Shown in pieces: positions 22,494 to 34,455 of a stretch of DNA of 64,000 nucleotides. The notes under the pieces are model-generated. The model was not told where the DNA came from. It ran no database searches and saw only the letters and a program-made list of their open reading frames with translations. The stretch comes from Ceratotherium simum simum (lineage: Eukaryota > Chordata > Mammalia > Perissodactyla > Rhinocerotidae), in NCBI RefSeq assembly GCF_000283155.1, contig NW_004454179.1, forward strand, positions 496,482 to 560,481, given 5' to 3'. The first letter of the stretch is position 1, and every line of letters begins with the position of its first letter. Position numbers and translations under genes: made by a program.

Positions 22494-22574
22494 CATCCGT
22501 GAACAGTTGGCAAATAAAGATCTGTATATCTTTTTCTCTTTTGAATAAACTCATCAATTTAAACAACAACAACA
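22494..22574 (+). other. Possible L1 3'-transduced segment with its own poly(A)
   Basis: After the L1 poly(A), about 65 bp of unrelated sequence holds a polyadenylation signal (ttgaataaactc) and ends in a second A-rich tail ((AAC)n, AAAAA) directly before the right TSD. This is the layout expected of a 3' transduction. Inference. Confidence 0.5.
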
Positions 22575-24611
22575 AAAATATCTACTACCTTTTCTTTGGA
22601 AATAATATAAACCAGATAGCTGCTAGGAAAAATGTCCTTAATGTTTAGTAAGGAAAACCCCCCTAAAACAAATCCAAACCAAGAAATAACCAAACAAATA
22701 AATAAAAATCAATAAACAAACAAAATGTTGTCGATGTAAAATTCCACATCAAGTGAAAATACTCTTTAAAAATGAAAGTGAAATAAAGATATGTTCAAAT
22801 AAAGAAAAACTGAAAGAATTTATCCCAGCAAATTTGTGTTACAAGAAATTTAAATGAAGTTCTTCAGACAGAAGCAAAGTGATACCAGTAGAAATATGGA
22901 TCATCCCAAAAGAATGAAAAGATCCAGAAAATGTTAAATAACGTGGGTAAATATAGAAAGGTTACCCCTCCATTTGCTAATTTCTTTGGTTCTTTAAAGT
23001 AGAAATAATAACAATGTATCGTGGGGATTATAACACATGAAAATAAAAATCTATGCCAATAATAGCAAAGTGGCAAGAGGAGGGAAAAGAAATATACTAT
23101 TCTAAAGTTCTTGTATTATAATTGAAGTGATACAGTATTAATTCAAGATTGTACTCACTAATGCAATCACTACAAAAAATAAACAAACAAAAGTAAACAA
23201 AAAATACTGATAGATATAACTACACATCAAATAGGGAAGATAAAACAGAATACTAAAAAATACTCTTATTCCAAACAAAGATGGAAAGGAAGAAAATAGC
23301 GTGATAAAAACAGATGTGACAAACAGAAAACAGTTAGATGGTAGATCTATAACCAACCAGGTCAAATTACGTTAAATGTAAATGAACTAAATGCTCAAAT
23401 TAAAAGGTAGAGATTATAGACTAGATTAAAAAGCAGGACCTAATTATATGCTATTTATAACAGACACATGTTAAATATAAAGACACAGATAGGTTAAAAG
23501 GAACTGGATGAAAAGAATGTTCTCTACAAAGAAAAAGCATGAAAACTAGCATGTATAATTTAATATCAGACTCAGAAAAAGAGTATAGGTAGAGACAACG
23601 AGGGCCATTTCATAGCTGTAAGATGGAAAGTTCATTCAGAAGACATTACAATCCAAAATGTGTAACAGAGCTTCAAAATATAGAAAGAAAAGAACTGAAA
23701 GAACTTAAGGGAAAAATAGGCAAATGCAAAATTATAGATGGAGAATTTAACACAAAAAATACCAGTAAAGATGTGGAAGATTTGAACATCACTGTCAATC
23801 CCCTTAACCTAGTTGGTATTTATAGAAACTGTAGTTAGCTACAAAATATACATTCTTTTCAAATATGTATGGGACATTCACCAAGATAGACTATATAGTA
23901 AGCAATTAAAAAGTTTCAATACATTTGAAAGGATCAAAATTATACAGACTATGTTCTCTAGTCACAAATTGAATTAGAAATCAATAACTGAAAGATATCT
24001 GGAAAGTCCTCAAATATTTGGAAATTAAACAATGTTCTTCTAAATAACCCATAGGTAAAAAAGGAAATCAATGGGAATTTTGAAAATAAAACCAATATGT
24101 CAAAATTTGTGGGATGCACCTAAAGCTGTGCTTAGAATAAAATTTATGGCTCTTAGTACTTTTATCAGAAAAGGAGAGTTTAATGCTAAGTTCCCAACAT
24201 TAAGAATTTAGAAAAATCAGAGCAAATTAAGTGCAAATAAATAAGAGAAAGGAAATTAAAGATATGAGGGGAAACATTGAAATAGAAAATACACAAACAG
24301 CACACAAAATCATCAAAAGAAAACGTTGGTTTTTTAAAAAGATCAACAAAATTGATCAACATCTATCTAGACTGATTAAGAAAAAAAGAGGGAAAACACA
24401 ATAACCAGTATCAGGAATGAAAGAACAGAATGTCACTAAAGACTTACAGTCGTTGAAAGGAAAGGAAAGGAATATTATGAACAACTTCATGCCAATAAAC
24501 TAACAAATTTATACAAAACAGCCAAATTCCTCTAAAGACACAAATTACTGAAACTGACACCAATTTGAATTGCCTACAAAAGAACTAAATTTGTAATTAA
24601 AAACTTTAACA

Positions 24612-24720
24612 TACAGAATTGATTGTGGTAGTGATTATATGACTATGCATTTGTCAAAAACTCAGAATTATACACTAAAAAGGGTTAATTTTACTGTATG
24701 TAAATTAAACTTCAATCTAA
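24612..24720 (+). mobile_element. L1 3' tail fragment inside the older L1
   Basis: 'tgattgtggtagtgattatatgac', 'cagaattatacactaaaaagggtt' and 'actgtatgtaaattaaacttc' are an L1 3' end, but ORF2 sequence lies on both sides. It is either a short insertion or a recombination junction. About 250 bp of ORF2 seems missing at this point. Confidence 0.65.
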
Positions 24721-24804
24721 AAATCAATCAATGTAATTAATCATACTAATAGACTAAATAAGAAAAGGTATATTATTGTCTCAATAAACACAGAATAGAC
24801 ATTT

Positions 24805-25576
24805 CCCCCTAGCTTTATTGAGATATTATCGATGTAAAATATATGTAAGTTTAAGATATACAACATGATAATGTGATATACATATATATTGAAAAATGAT
24901 TGCCACAATAAGGTTAGTTAAAACTTCCATGCCCTCACATAATTACCATTTTTTTTGTGCATGTGGTGACATCTAAGATCTGCTGTCTCAGCAACCTTCG
25001 AGTATATAATACAGTATTGTTAATTATAGTCACCATGCCATACATTAGATCCCCAGAACTTATTCAACTTATAGCTAGAAGTTTGTGCCCTTTGACCAAC
25101 ATCTCCCCATTTACCCCACCCCTCAGCCCCTGGTAGCCATGATTCTACTCTCTATTTCTATGAGTTCAGCTTTTTTAGAGCCTACATGTAAGTGACAGCA
25201 TATAGTATTTGTCTTTATCTGACTTATTTCACTTGGCATAATGCCCTCAAAGTCCATCCATATTGTTGCAAAAGGCAGAATTTCCTTCTTTTTTGTGGCT
25301 GAATAATGCTCCATTATGTATACATATACACATACATACATATCTCACATTTTCTTTATCCATTCATCCGTCAATGGACACAGGCTATTTCTGTGTTTTG
25401 GCTATTGTGAATAATGCTGCAATGAACATGGGGGTATAGATATTTCTTTGAGATAGTGATTTTGTTTCCTTCTGATATATGTCCAGAAGTGGGATTGCTG
25501 GATCATATGATAATTCTATTTTTAATTTTTTGAGGAACTTCCATATCATTTTCTATAGTGGCTGTACCAATTTACA
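24805..25576 (-). mobile_element. 5'-truncated L1 (L1MA/MB-like) inserted antisense in the older L1
   Basis: Antisense L1 3' end: 'ccctagctttattgagatatt', 'ggtagccatgattctactctc', 'ttttgtggctgaataatgctcc', 'gtgggattgctggatcatatg'. TSD acacagaatagacattt (24788-24804) and acacggaatagacattt (25577-25593), 16 of 17 matching, and host L1 ORF2 resumes at once. 5'-truncated within ORF2. Confidence 0.9.
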
Positions 25577-26818
25577 ACACGGAATAGACATTTGATAATA
25601 TTGAATACTCATTCAAGATAAAACTTCTCAGCAAAATATGAGTATAAGAAGACTTCTTCAGTCTGATAAAAAGCATTCTACTTAATAACGAATGATTGAA
25701 TATATTCCCCTTAAGATTGTGAACAAGGCAAGGATGTCCACTTTCACTATCTCTTTTCCATACTGTCCTGGAGGGTCTGGTCAGTGTAATGAGGCATGAA
25801 AAGAAATAGAGGGAATACAGATTGGAAAAGAACTAAGACTGCCTTTAATCACATTTGACGTGATTGCATACATAGAAAAATTTAAGATATCTACCAAAAG
25901 TGAAAAAAGAAAGAATTGAACCAATAAATGAATTTAGCTAGGTCACAGAATACAAGATCATTATACAATGAATTGTATTTCTATATACTAGCAATTAACA
26001 ACTGGAAAATGGAATAAAATACACACACAACATTTGCTACAGCATAAAAAAATACTTAGGAATAACTTTAATGATATCTGTTTAAGAACCTTCTGCTGAA
26101 AATTACAAAATATTGCAGAGAGACTCTAAAGAAAGCCTAAAGAAATGAAGAGATATAGTATGTTCATGAGTTATAAGACACAGTATTGTTAAGATGTCAG
26201 TTCTCCCCAAATTGATCTATAGATTCAATGCAATCTCATTTAAAATCTCAACAGGCTTTTCGTTTCAGAAATTAACAAGCTGATTCTAAAAATTATATGG
26301 AAATGCAAAAGACCTAGAATACACAAACCAATCTTGTAAAAAAGAACAGAAAAGAGTTGTTTCAAAATTTACTATAAAGTCTACAGTAATCAAGACAGTG
26401 TAATATTGGTGTAAGGATAGGCAAATAGATTAAGGAATGGATAGAGATCAGATATGGACCTGCAATATATAGTCAATTAATTTCCGACAAAGTTACCAAA
26501 GGAATTAAATGTGAAAAATGGTGCTGGAAGAAATGAATATCTATAGGGGAAAAAATGAACCTTGTCCACTACCTCACTCATAACATTCACAGAAATTAAT
26601 TCAAGATGAATCATACAAATAAAATAATAAATATAAAATATAAATCTATAAAAACTTTTAGAAGTAAGCATATGAGAAAATCTTCATGAATTTTGGATAA
26701 GCAATGATTTTCCAGATAAGTCACAGAAAGCAGAGTCTATAAAGGAGAAAATTGATAAATTGTACTCAGCAAAATTAAAAGCTTCTGTCTATCAAAAGAC
26801 ATCATTAATAATAAGAAT

Positions 26819-27055
26819 GGGGGGCCAGCCCCGTGGCATAGCGGTTAAGTGCGTGTGCTCTGGTGCGGTGGCCTGGGGTTCGCATCCCAGGCGTGCACCG
26901 ACCTACCACTTGCCAAGCCATGCTGTGGCAGCGTCCCATATAAAGTGGAGGAAGATGGGCAAGGATGTTAGCCCAGGGCCAATCTTCCACAGTAAAAAGA
27001 GGAGGATTGGCCACAGATGTTAGCTCAGGGCTAATCTTCCTCACACACACACACA
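26819..27055 (+). mobile_element. ERE SINE inserted in the older L1
   Basis: 'ggggccagccccgtggcatag', 'gttcgcatcccaggcgtgc', the doubled 'gatgttagcccaggg/gatgttagctcaggg' tail, and a (CA)n end. TSD 'aataataagaat' at about 26807-26818 and 27056-27067. Confidence 0.95.
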
Positions 27056-27725
27056 AATAATAAGAATAGGCATGTTACAGATAGGGAGAAAATATCCACA
27101 AACATATATCTGACAAAAGGCTTCTATTGAGAATATATAAAGAACTCCCTCTCTTAAGATTATAAAGGCAAAAAACTCAGAAATGGGCAAAAGTCTTGAT
27201 CAGAAATCTCATGATAAAAGATATACAAATTGCCAATAAACACATGAAAAAGTTCTCAACATTATTAGTCACTGGGGAAAGGGAAAACCCCCATGGGATA
27301 TCACTACATACCTGGTAGAATGGCAGAAACAAAAAACTGAGGACGTTGATGTAATTAAGAATGGAGAGCAACTGGAACTTTCACATATTACAATTGCCGA
27401 GGAAATTGTAAAAGGGTACAACCTCTTTGGAAAAAGTGTGACAGTTTCTTATAAAGTCAAACATACACCTACTCTTCAACTCTCCAAAATAACGGGAACA
27501 CAAAATAAAATGGGAACTCTACAATAAATGGGAGCACAAGTCAACAAAAATGCTTATATGAGAATGTTTATAGCTGTTTTATTCATACTAGCAAAAAAGT
27601 GGAAACAATAAAAATATCCATCAATAGTAAAAACTAATTGTAATATAAACACACAATGGAGTACTATTTTGCAATAAAAAGGAATGAGCTACTGATACAT
27701 GCAAAAACATAGATGTATCTTGCGG

Positions 27726-28311
27726 TGTGCTGGTAAACGCTTAATAACAGTCTCTCCAACAACAAGCAGAAAAAGTGTTACCCGGCCCACCAACCCCCTA
27801 AGACGTTAACCACAGCCCTCCTGAAAACAAGCCTAACACATTCTTTTTAGCTTACAGGAAACCGCAAAGAGAGGAAGGAGGAGACGGCTGAGACATATAG
27901 TCAAAACCAGTTAAAACCGGTTGAAGGCAACATGGCAGTCTGACTTGACCTGATATAGACCCCGCAGCTCATCGTACGTACCTTGTAATACATTACCAGG
28001 TTATGGAACACACCCACCAATGCCATGACAGTTTATGACTGCCATGGCAACAGCAGGATATAACCAAATAAAGAAAGAAAAGAGGTGGCACCCTTGTTCC
28101 CCTGAAAAACCTGCCCAGTTCCCCGAATAATTATGTATATTCCTTCCCTTCATTACCTTGACTCCTTATAACAGCTGCTTAATCACCCCAAGAGCTGAGA
28201 AGTCGGTTTGTGAACATAGTTGCCACTTCTCCAGTCTTTGGCCATTGAATAAAGCTTGTGCTGTTGAAGGCTCAGCTTCAGTCTCCTTTCAAAGTTGTGA
28301 CACTGAACAGG
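27726..28311 (+). mobile_element. Solo retroviral LTR (ERV1-like), inserted in L1
   Basis: Starts 'tgtgctggtaaacgc'. Has 'aaggcaacatggcagtctgac', a promoter-like AT-rich stretch, the polyadenylation signal in 'ttgaataaagcttgtgctg' (about 28246-28252) and a U5-like end 'gttgtgacactgaaca'. The frame 28158-28445 comes from the LTR end and adjoining sequence. No viral gene is attached. Boundaries and family are not certain. Confidence 0.65.
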
Positions 28312-28369
28312 GGAAGAACCCCAAGAGGAAGGGCAAGAGAGCCTTCCTTGGGGACTCTCCCCAGTTGGG

Positions 28370-28985
28370 GAGAGAGTTCAATTGGTTTGCTTATTTTCTT
28401 GGTGTAATTACTCCCATCATGGCCAATTTCAAGCTACGAATGTGATGACAGTGAACCCAGAATTGGGAAGAAATGCACAGTAGCACATAGATAGAATGGA
28501 TGTAAATAACCTCAAGAGAAAGGATAGCAGTGAAATGTAGTAAAATATGAGGAAATGGTGCAATTTGACTACTATTTTTGCTTTTAAATATAATTTATTT
28601 AATAGTAAGCTTATATAATTTAATTTTTTTTTTTTTTTAGTAAGGAAGATTGGCCCTGAGCTAACATCTATTGCCAATTTTCCTCTTCTTGCTTGAGGAG
28701 GATTGTTGCCAAGCTAACATCTGTGCCCATCTTCCTCTACTTTGCACGTGGGATGCCTCCATAGCATGGCTTGATGAGCTCTGTGTAGGTCTGCGCCCGG
28801 GATCCGAACCTACAAACCTTGGGCCGCAGCAGTGAAGTGTGTGAACCTAACCACTATGTCACTGGGCCAGTCCCTTATTTAATTTTTAATAATAGTTATT
28901 TTTAACAACCAGTTCTCAAAATTCCTGAAAATTTGGCAGTCAGCTCTGGCAGACCAATGCAACCCAGTCTAGCACACCAGTAGAG
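28370..28985 (-). mobile_element. Unnamed dispersed repeat, copy 1 (antisense), interrupted by an ERE
   Basis: The reverse complement shares long ordered blocks with 50920-51300: 'attttcaggaattttg', 'ttgttaaa.ata.c.attattaaaaatt', then 'tagcttgaaattggccatg.tggga.ta.ttacaccaag'. Probably an old DNA transposon or other interspersed repeat; I cannot name it. Confidence 0.75.
28624..28874 (-). mobile_element. ERE SINE, antisense
   Basis: Poly(T), 'aggaagattggccctgagctaac', 'gggatccgaacctac', end 'cactgggccagtccc'. Flanked by ATTTAATTTT on both sides (about 28618-28627 and 28877-28886), a TSD in AT-rich sequence. Confidence 0.9.
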
Positions 28986-29322
28986 GAATGGCAAAAACAT
29001 GCGTAAATACCGTATGATTTGATTAAGACAAAGCTCTATGGCAGCAAAACTAATCTATGGAAATAGGAATGCAGAATATTGGTTGTCTCTTGGCTTGAAG
29101 TGGGGAAGGAAATTGACTGGGAATGAACAGGAGGGAACGTTCTGGGGTGTTGAAAAAGTTCTATATCTTGATAGGATGTATGTTTTTAACAGATTTTATT
29201 GACCTATACACTTAAGATCGTGCATTGCTTTGCATGTAAACTGTACCTAAATAATAAAGAAAAGTAAAATGAAACTAGCCCATACCAACAATAAATTAAT
29301 TAATAAAATGAGGTCAAAATAA

Positions 29323-29327
<5 letters not shown>

Positions 29328-29357
<30 letters not shown>

Positions 29358-29368
29358 GACATACATGA
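29328..29368. repeat. (CA)n microsatellite
   Basis: About 14 CA units then 'aaacacagacatac'. Confidence 0.9.
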
Positions 29369-29562
29369 TATCAGGCAAGCCAAAAAGGAGGGCCCATCCT
29401 AAGCAAAGTATATGGAAGTATGAAAATGTCTGTTGTATTTGCCACATTCCATTGGTTCTATTATCTGGAGTATCAAGTTTAATGAGAAGATGGCCAGAGA
29501 GGCAGGTCGGAGCCTGATAATGAAAGACTTCACATAATGATCCATGACAGTGCCCCTGCTAT

Positions 29563-29758
29563 CCAGGCCTCAACAAACATTTTCTGTAAAAGGCAAGACA
29601 GGAAATATTTTAGACATTGCAGGCCACATACAGACTCTGTTGCATATCCTTCTTCTTTTACAATTCTTTAAAAATGTAAAAACGATTCTTACCTCAAGGA
29701 TTGTACAAAAAACAGTGGGCTGGATTTGGCCTGCATTCTCTGGTTTGCTGACCCCTGT
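29563..29758 (-). mobile_element. hAT-type DNA transposon (non-autonomous)
   Basis: 'tcaacaaacattttctgtaaaaggc..caggaaatattttagacattgcaggcc' ... 'gggctggatttggcctgcattc..tggtttgctgacccctg'. Same family as the element split at 35538-36275, in opposite orientation. Strand is relative to the 'ggcaaactac' end. Superfamily is from memory. Confidence 0.7.
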
Positions 29759-29954
29759 CCTATTCTAAGCACTTGGGGTGTATAAAAGAGGTCCGTCCAT
29801 CCAGAACCGCTACATGAGGGCTACCAGAGAGATTTGGAAGCATGCAGAAGAATGACTAAGTCTTCCTGAGGAGTCTTCTTAGAGGAGGTGGCATTTTAGT
29901 TGAGTTTTGAAAGATACAAACAGTTTGCAAGGAGAAGAGCAAGTCACAGGGGAG

Positions 29955-30090
29955 AGCTGTTCCTATTGAGACCCCGGCTCTGCCATTGGATAATCATATG
30001 CTATGGGGTAAGGCTTTGCTGGTCCTGAGTTTCTTCATCTTTAGGATGGGTCTTATAATACCTACCCTTCTAACCTGGGAAGAAATACAA
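29955..30090 (+). mobile_element. MIR SINE
   Basis: 'accccggctctgccattgg', 'cctgagtttcttcatctttagg', 'cttataatacctaccc' are MIR core and 3' half. Confidence 0.7.
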
Positions 30091-30425
30091 TGAAGGTAAG
30101 AAAACACCACCAACAAAAGACAAAAACCCTGCTTGAAAGAGTTTAAAGTGCCTGAAAAATGAGGTTGTTACCTCAGGCCCTTTATCTTTCATGAGCCAGG
30201 ATGACTCATGCCACTCATGTGGGCACAGTAATTGCTGAGATTATTGGGTTTATGCTGGAGGGTCTGGAGCCTACCTCTCAGCTCTCAAGAGAGCATGGAG
30301 TGAGTCAGAAGCAGACTTTGGCATCTCCTTGTTGATTGTTATGTAAGCCACTTGCATATCTATCTAAAGCTAAATTTGCTCAGCTCTTGCTTCTTAAAAG
30401 TACAAGTCATGGGGTCGGGGAGGGG
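30091..30425. other. No recognised feature
   Basis: Unassigned non-coding DNA between MIR and L1. Confidence 0.4.
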
Positions 30426-30768
30426 GAACTGGAGGAAGGTGGTCAAAGGTACAAACTTCCAATTATAAGATAAAGAAGTACTGGGGATGTCATGTACAAC
30501 ATGATGACTACATTTGATACTGCTGTATGATATATATGCAAGTTGTTAAGAGAGTAGATCCTAAGAGTTCTCATCACAGGGAAAAAAATTTTTTTGTTTC
30601 TTTTTTTGCTTTTTCTTTTTATTATAGCTATATGAGATGATGGATTCTAAGTAAACTTATTGTGGTAATCATTTCACAATATATGTAAGTCAAACCATTA
30701 TGCTGTACATCTTAAACTTATATAGTGATGTATGTCAATTATATCTCAGTAACACTGGCAAAAAAAAG
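30426..30768 (+). mobile_element. 5'-truncated L1 (L1MA-like) 3' end
   Basis: 'aaaggtacaaacttccaattataagat', 'atgatgactacatttgatac', 'agagttctcatcacagg', 'ttgtggtaatcatttcacaatat', 'gatgtatgtcaattatatctcag' then a poly(A). Well preserved. Confidence 0.9.
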
Positions 30769-31024
30769 GACAACTCAGATGACTATCAGACTTGTTTTTT
30801 GAGGGGCAGTATCAGGATCTGTTCCCTTCTCCCCAACTACTCATTTTTCTATCATTCCACAAAGCCTGACATTACAACACAATGGATTCAAATGTTTCTT
30901 TAGAATGAAAATAGCTTTTTGGGGGGCTGAGGGGAAGGGAATGGGACACCATAAACTAACTATCAGCCAGAGAAATGATTTAGTGCATCAGATTCCCGGA
31001 AATGATGAAGTGGAAATATTGGGC

Positions 31025-31215
31025 TCTGAGGAGAGCACTTGGGTCCAAATTCTTTGTGCAAATTACTTAGCCTTTCTGTTTCTCTGTTTCCTTATACAGA
31101 CATGAGGCTAATGACACTATCTGGTAGTTGCCATTAGGATGTAATGTACAACCATATGTCAGGGACATAGTGTAGTGCTTGCCAGACAGTAATAAATGTT
31201 AGTTATTATTATTCC
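31025..31215 (+). mobile_element. MIR SINE
   Basis: 'cttgggtccaaattctttgtgcaaattacttagcc..ctctgtttcctta' and the tail 'gcttgccagacagtaataaatgttagttattattatt'. Confidence 0.75.
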
Positions 31216-31499
31216 TAGTCAAGGCCACGTGGGAACAGAGGGATAGTTTTGTAGCTGGAGCTGGAAGCGGGGAGAGGAAAACACTGAGATAGGACTAAAT
31301 ATAAACATCATCTAAGTTATCATTTTTTTCCACATGCTGGACCTATCAGTGGTGTCTCTGGGCATGCTATCTCACACTGTGAGCCAGTGTTTGAGTCTGG
31401 AATGAAAAGTGCCCCTGTCACCCCACGCTGGACTAATGTGCAACAATGTCTTCACCATAGTGAGACACGGAGAGATTGCTCTTCTGTTTCCCACCTACT

Positions 31500-31665
31500 G
31501 TATCGTTTGTTTATTTGACTGTCTTTTCCACTCTGGACAGTGAGCTACTTGAGGACAGGAATTCTGTTGCATTCATCTTCTTATTTTTATCACTAGCACA
31601 GGGCCACTAGGTACCTATTTGATGCTCAATAAAATGTTCTTTGAATGAATGCACAAATGAATATC
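31500..31665 (+). mobile_element. L2 LINE 3' end
   Basis: 'gacagtgagctacttgaggacagg' and 'gatgctcaataaaatgttctttgaatgaatg' are the L2 3' terminus. Confidence 0.75.
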
Positions 31666-33035
31666 CACATTCCATATTTAATTCTTGGGGAAAATTAGTT
31701 GCCCATATGTGTAGGCAGGTGTATTTACATATTTATGTTCACAGCTAAATTATTTGGGTCATCAGGATTAGACGCCAAGCACTGTGTGCCAAATTGAGAA
31801 AATTCCAGAAATGTTTAATCTGTTACTGGACAATCCAGTACACTTCTCCTTCAATTCTAGAGAAAACAAAAATCCCAAGCAAAATGATAGAAGCCATTTA
31901 AACTCCTCAAAAATCTCAGAAAGTGGAAATGTTGCCTATTGGAGCACAAGATAAACCAATTTAAGATGGAGATTTGGGAAATAAAATGCTTCACTTTTAT
32001 TGACAGTGAGCCAATATGATATTAAAACAAGAGAAAAAATTCAGTGAAAGAGGCAACCAATTCCATCTTTGAGAATTCAGTTAAAAAAAACAAAAACAGA
32101 TTAACTAGTGATTTTCCTGAAGTTACCTGTCAATTTGTTCAGAAAGGTTAATTTGGCACAATCAGTCTTAAATTGCTTTCCGGGGTGTACCTTAATTGTC
32201 TTACTTTTCAGCAAAATGTTTCTGTCGATCAGAAAGTGTTTTTAGAACTAACCAGCTTGCAAAGCTGAGGCCAAGGAGGCCTGAGTTCTTTGGCCTGGAG
32301 GCCAGCAGGGATCTGTATTATGTATCACGGAGGAGAGAGTGCCCACCTGGAAATGGGGGCTGGGACGTGCAGGGAGAGCTTTGGGAAGTAAGTTCACGTC
32401 GACGTGTTTTCTTTTTGGAGAAGTCCTGCTGTAGTTGAAAGAGTAAGAACTTATGAATTCTAGCCTTAGGCCTCCCACTTTCTTTATTTTGAAGGTTTAT
32501 GATCTGGGGCAAGACACATCTTTTCCCTGTGTCTTGGTTTCCTTGACTAGAAAGTATAATTCTTTTTTTTTTTTCTTTTTTTTTTTTTTAGCACTAAGCC
32601 TATGTGAATGTACAAATTACTCCCCCAAATCCATTTCTGGGATATTGAGGGGGCTTTGAAAGATACTGGGGATGTGTACAAAGTCAGAGATATGTGGTGT
32701 TTTCAGGAGAACTATTCACAATCCAGGGATACCTAAGGCGCTGCATGGAACATCTAGCCTTGGGGCTAGGGCAGCCAGGGTGGCTCGAGAAAGAAGCATG
32801 TGGGTAGACTAAACGTCTCTCCCATGGGCTCTGCTCTAACTGTGGTGGAGCCATTATGAGGTGACTATGTTGATGTTTGTGCTGAGCAAGACGAATATGA
32901 CCAGTGTATGTTGTCCTGTCGGAAGACAGTGAGAAGCGGGGGGCTTTTTGGGGAGTGGTGGTAAAAAAGACTCTAGAAAGATTTCTGCCTGAAGGAGAGA
33001 GAGATGTACAGATAGATTTCAGGCTGTCCATGCCA
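31666..33035. other. No recognised gene or repeat
   Basis: Contains a poly(T) at 32562-32590, which may be the tail of an antisense retroposon I cannot identify. Opposing open frames at 32196-32438 (plus) and 32248-32478 (minus) and the minus frame 32684-33031 show no domain. Confidence 0.4.
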
Positions 33036-33760
33036 TAAATACCTATTCAATGCCTGGTCTGCCGCAGAAACTCTGGATATAATGCTGAACAGCCAAGATA
33101 GGGTTCCTGCCTACATGGAGCTTATAGCCCAGTGGAGGAAAGGGTTAAATAGACAGACAATCCTATTATACATCATGCTAGGGAAAGTGTAGGTCCCCTG
33201 GGAGCACATAGGTGGGGCATCTAACTCAGGTTTAGGGAGCTTGGGAGGTTTTCTGGAGAAAGAGATGTTAAGCAGAAACCTGAAAAATATATGGATGGGA
33301 AAAACGGAAGGAAGTGTTTAAGGCAGAGGGACCAGCAGGTACAAAGGCCTGGAGGTGAGAGACAGAAGAGCATTTTCAAGGATCTGAAAGCAGTTTAGTA
33401 TAGCTGGAGGGTAAGATAGGGAGGCAGAGAGTGAATGGTGGAGAGACCACAGAAGTCAGATTCTGGAGGGCCTCTTTTAGCCATAGGAAGGAATTCGGTC
33501 TTTAATTTAAATGCAGTGCAAGCCTCTGAACAACTTTAAGCAGGGCAGTGATACAATCGGATTTGTGTTTTAGAACATTCCTCTTGGCTAAAGTGTGGAG
33601 AGAGGATTGGAGGGGGCAAGACTAGAGATGGGGAAAGATAGGAGAGAGGCATAGAAGGCTTTTGAATTCCAGGTGAGAGAATGGTGGTTTGGATTATGAT
33701 GGGGGCAGTGGGATGGGAGAGAAGGGATGGATTCAAGAAATGTTTAGGAGGTACACTAGG
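33036..33760 (-). mobile_element. L2 LINE, long antisense fragment
   Basis: In L2 antisense order: 'cctgcctacatggagcttatag', 'agggaccagcaggtacaaaggcctggagg', 'aagtcagattctggagggcctc', 'tttaagcagggcagtgatacaatcgg'. About 720 bp, one of the better L2 copies here. Confidence 0.85.
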
Positions 33761-33884
33761 CAGGACTCAATGAATGACATGATGAGGACATACAAACATT
33801 TAGTCCATAACAGGTGGTATGATACTTTTCACAGTGTGGCTCTACCTTTTTGAACCCTGGTACACAGTAGATTCCGCATTAACA

Positions 33885-34455
33885 CATGTTAGAGTTGGTT
33901 AGTGTATAGAACTTTTGGAATTGTTTGTCTAGAGGAGGAGCTAATAACCATGTCTCTCTCTGAGAATTGACCCTCTTTCTGTTTCCTCCTGTGGTTCATA
34001 AAGATTAGTTTCCAAGCTGCAATTTTTGTCCTGTGTGACCCTAGGTCTCCTGGTCTTGGTTGATTGGACAAAGGATAGAAATTTAACTTAATATATGAAA
34101 ATTAGGCTTTTTCTCCTGGGAATTTGAAGTTGAGACTGTTCATATGGCTCGACCTTTAACATGTAAACTTGGGAGCTTCAGGGTGGACATATTTCCTACC
34201 ACGTAGATTGGGAAGCAAAGACAGACAGTGAGCAGGGAGAAGCATGAAGGTAGTGCAAGGATGAGTATGGATGAGAGATGGAAAGACAGTCCTAATGCCC
34301 TTCCTGTCCCTGCTTTCAGTTCCTTCTTCAGATCCAGCTATATTTCTGCTATTAGGTTCCATGAGATTCTCTTGTATTCTGCTTAGAAATTCCCTCCCTT
34401 TGTTTTTTTTTTTTTTTTTCTGGCTAAGTTGAGTTGGTTTCTGCTACTTGCAACA
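33885..34455 (+). mobile_element. LTR-like repeat, diverged
   Basis: The end 'ttgagttggtttctgctacttgcaacaaaagagtc' and internal 'tcctgggaatttgaagttgag..ttccctaccacgt'-like sequence ('tttcctaccacgtagattggg') match the general layout of a MaLR/ERVL-type LTR. A poly(T) at 34399-34419 interrupts it. Family uncertain. Confidence 0.4.

Larger units (their letters stand above)
20560..29272 (+). mobile_element. Old L1/HAL1-type LINE, composite, broken by nested insertions
   Basis: Sense-strand pieces occur in L1 order. 20560-21964: 5' UTR and ORF1-like ('ggaattagcaggcaaggactttaaagtagc'; the wording is close to HAL1). 22590-24610: end of ORF1 and first part of ORF2 ('ttcaccaagatagac', 'aaatttgtgggatgcacctaaagc'). 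24721-24804 and 25594-26818: middle ORF2. 27069-27725: ORF2 end ('acacaatggagtactattttg'). 28986-29272: 3' UTR ('aactaatctatggaaata', 'acacttaagatcgtgcat'). Every part is full of stops, so it is dead. Insertions within it are listed separately. Whether ORF1 (HAL1-like) and ORF2 parts come from one insertion is uncertain. Confidence 0.8.

Noticed and set aside
25123..25341. Open frame with MEHYSATKKKEILPF
   Set aside because: Typical fragment of L1 ORF2 end, from the antisense L1.
26760..27056. Opposed frames with recurrent peptides such as KDVSPGPIFHSKKRRIGH
   Set aside because: These arise from the ERE tail and recur at 14548, 43731, 43870, 45736 and elsewhere.
28158..28445. 95-codon frame
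   Set aside because: Derived from the U5 part of a solo LTR and the adjoining repeat.
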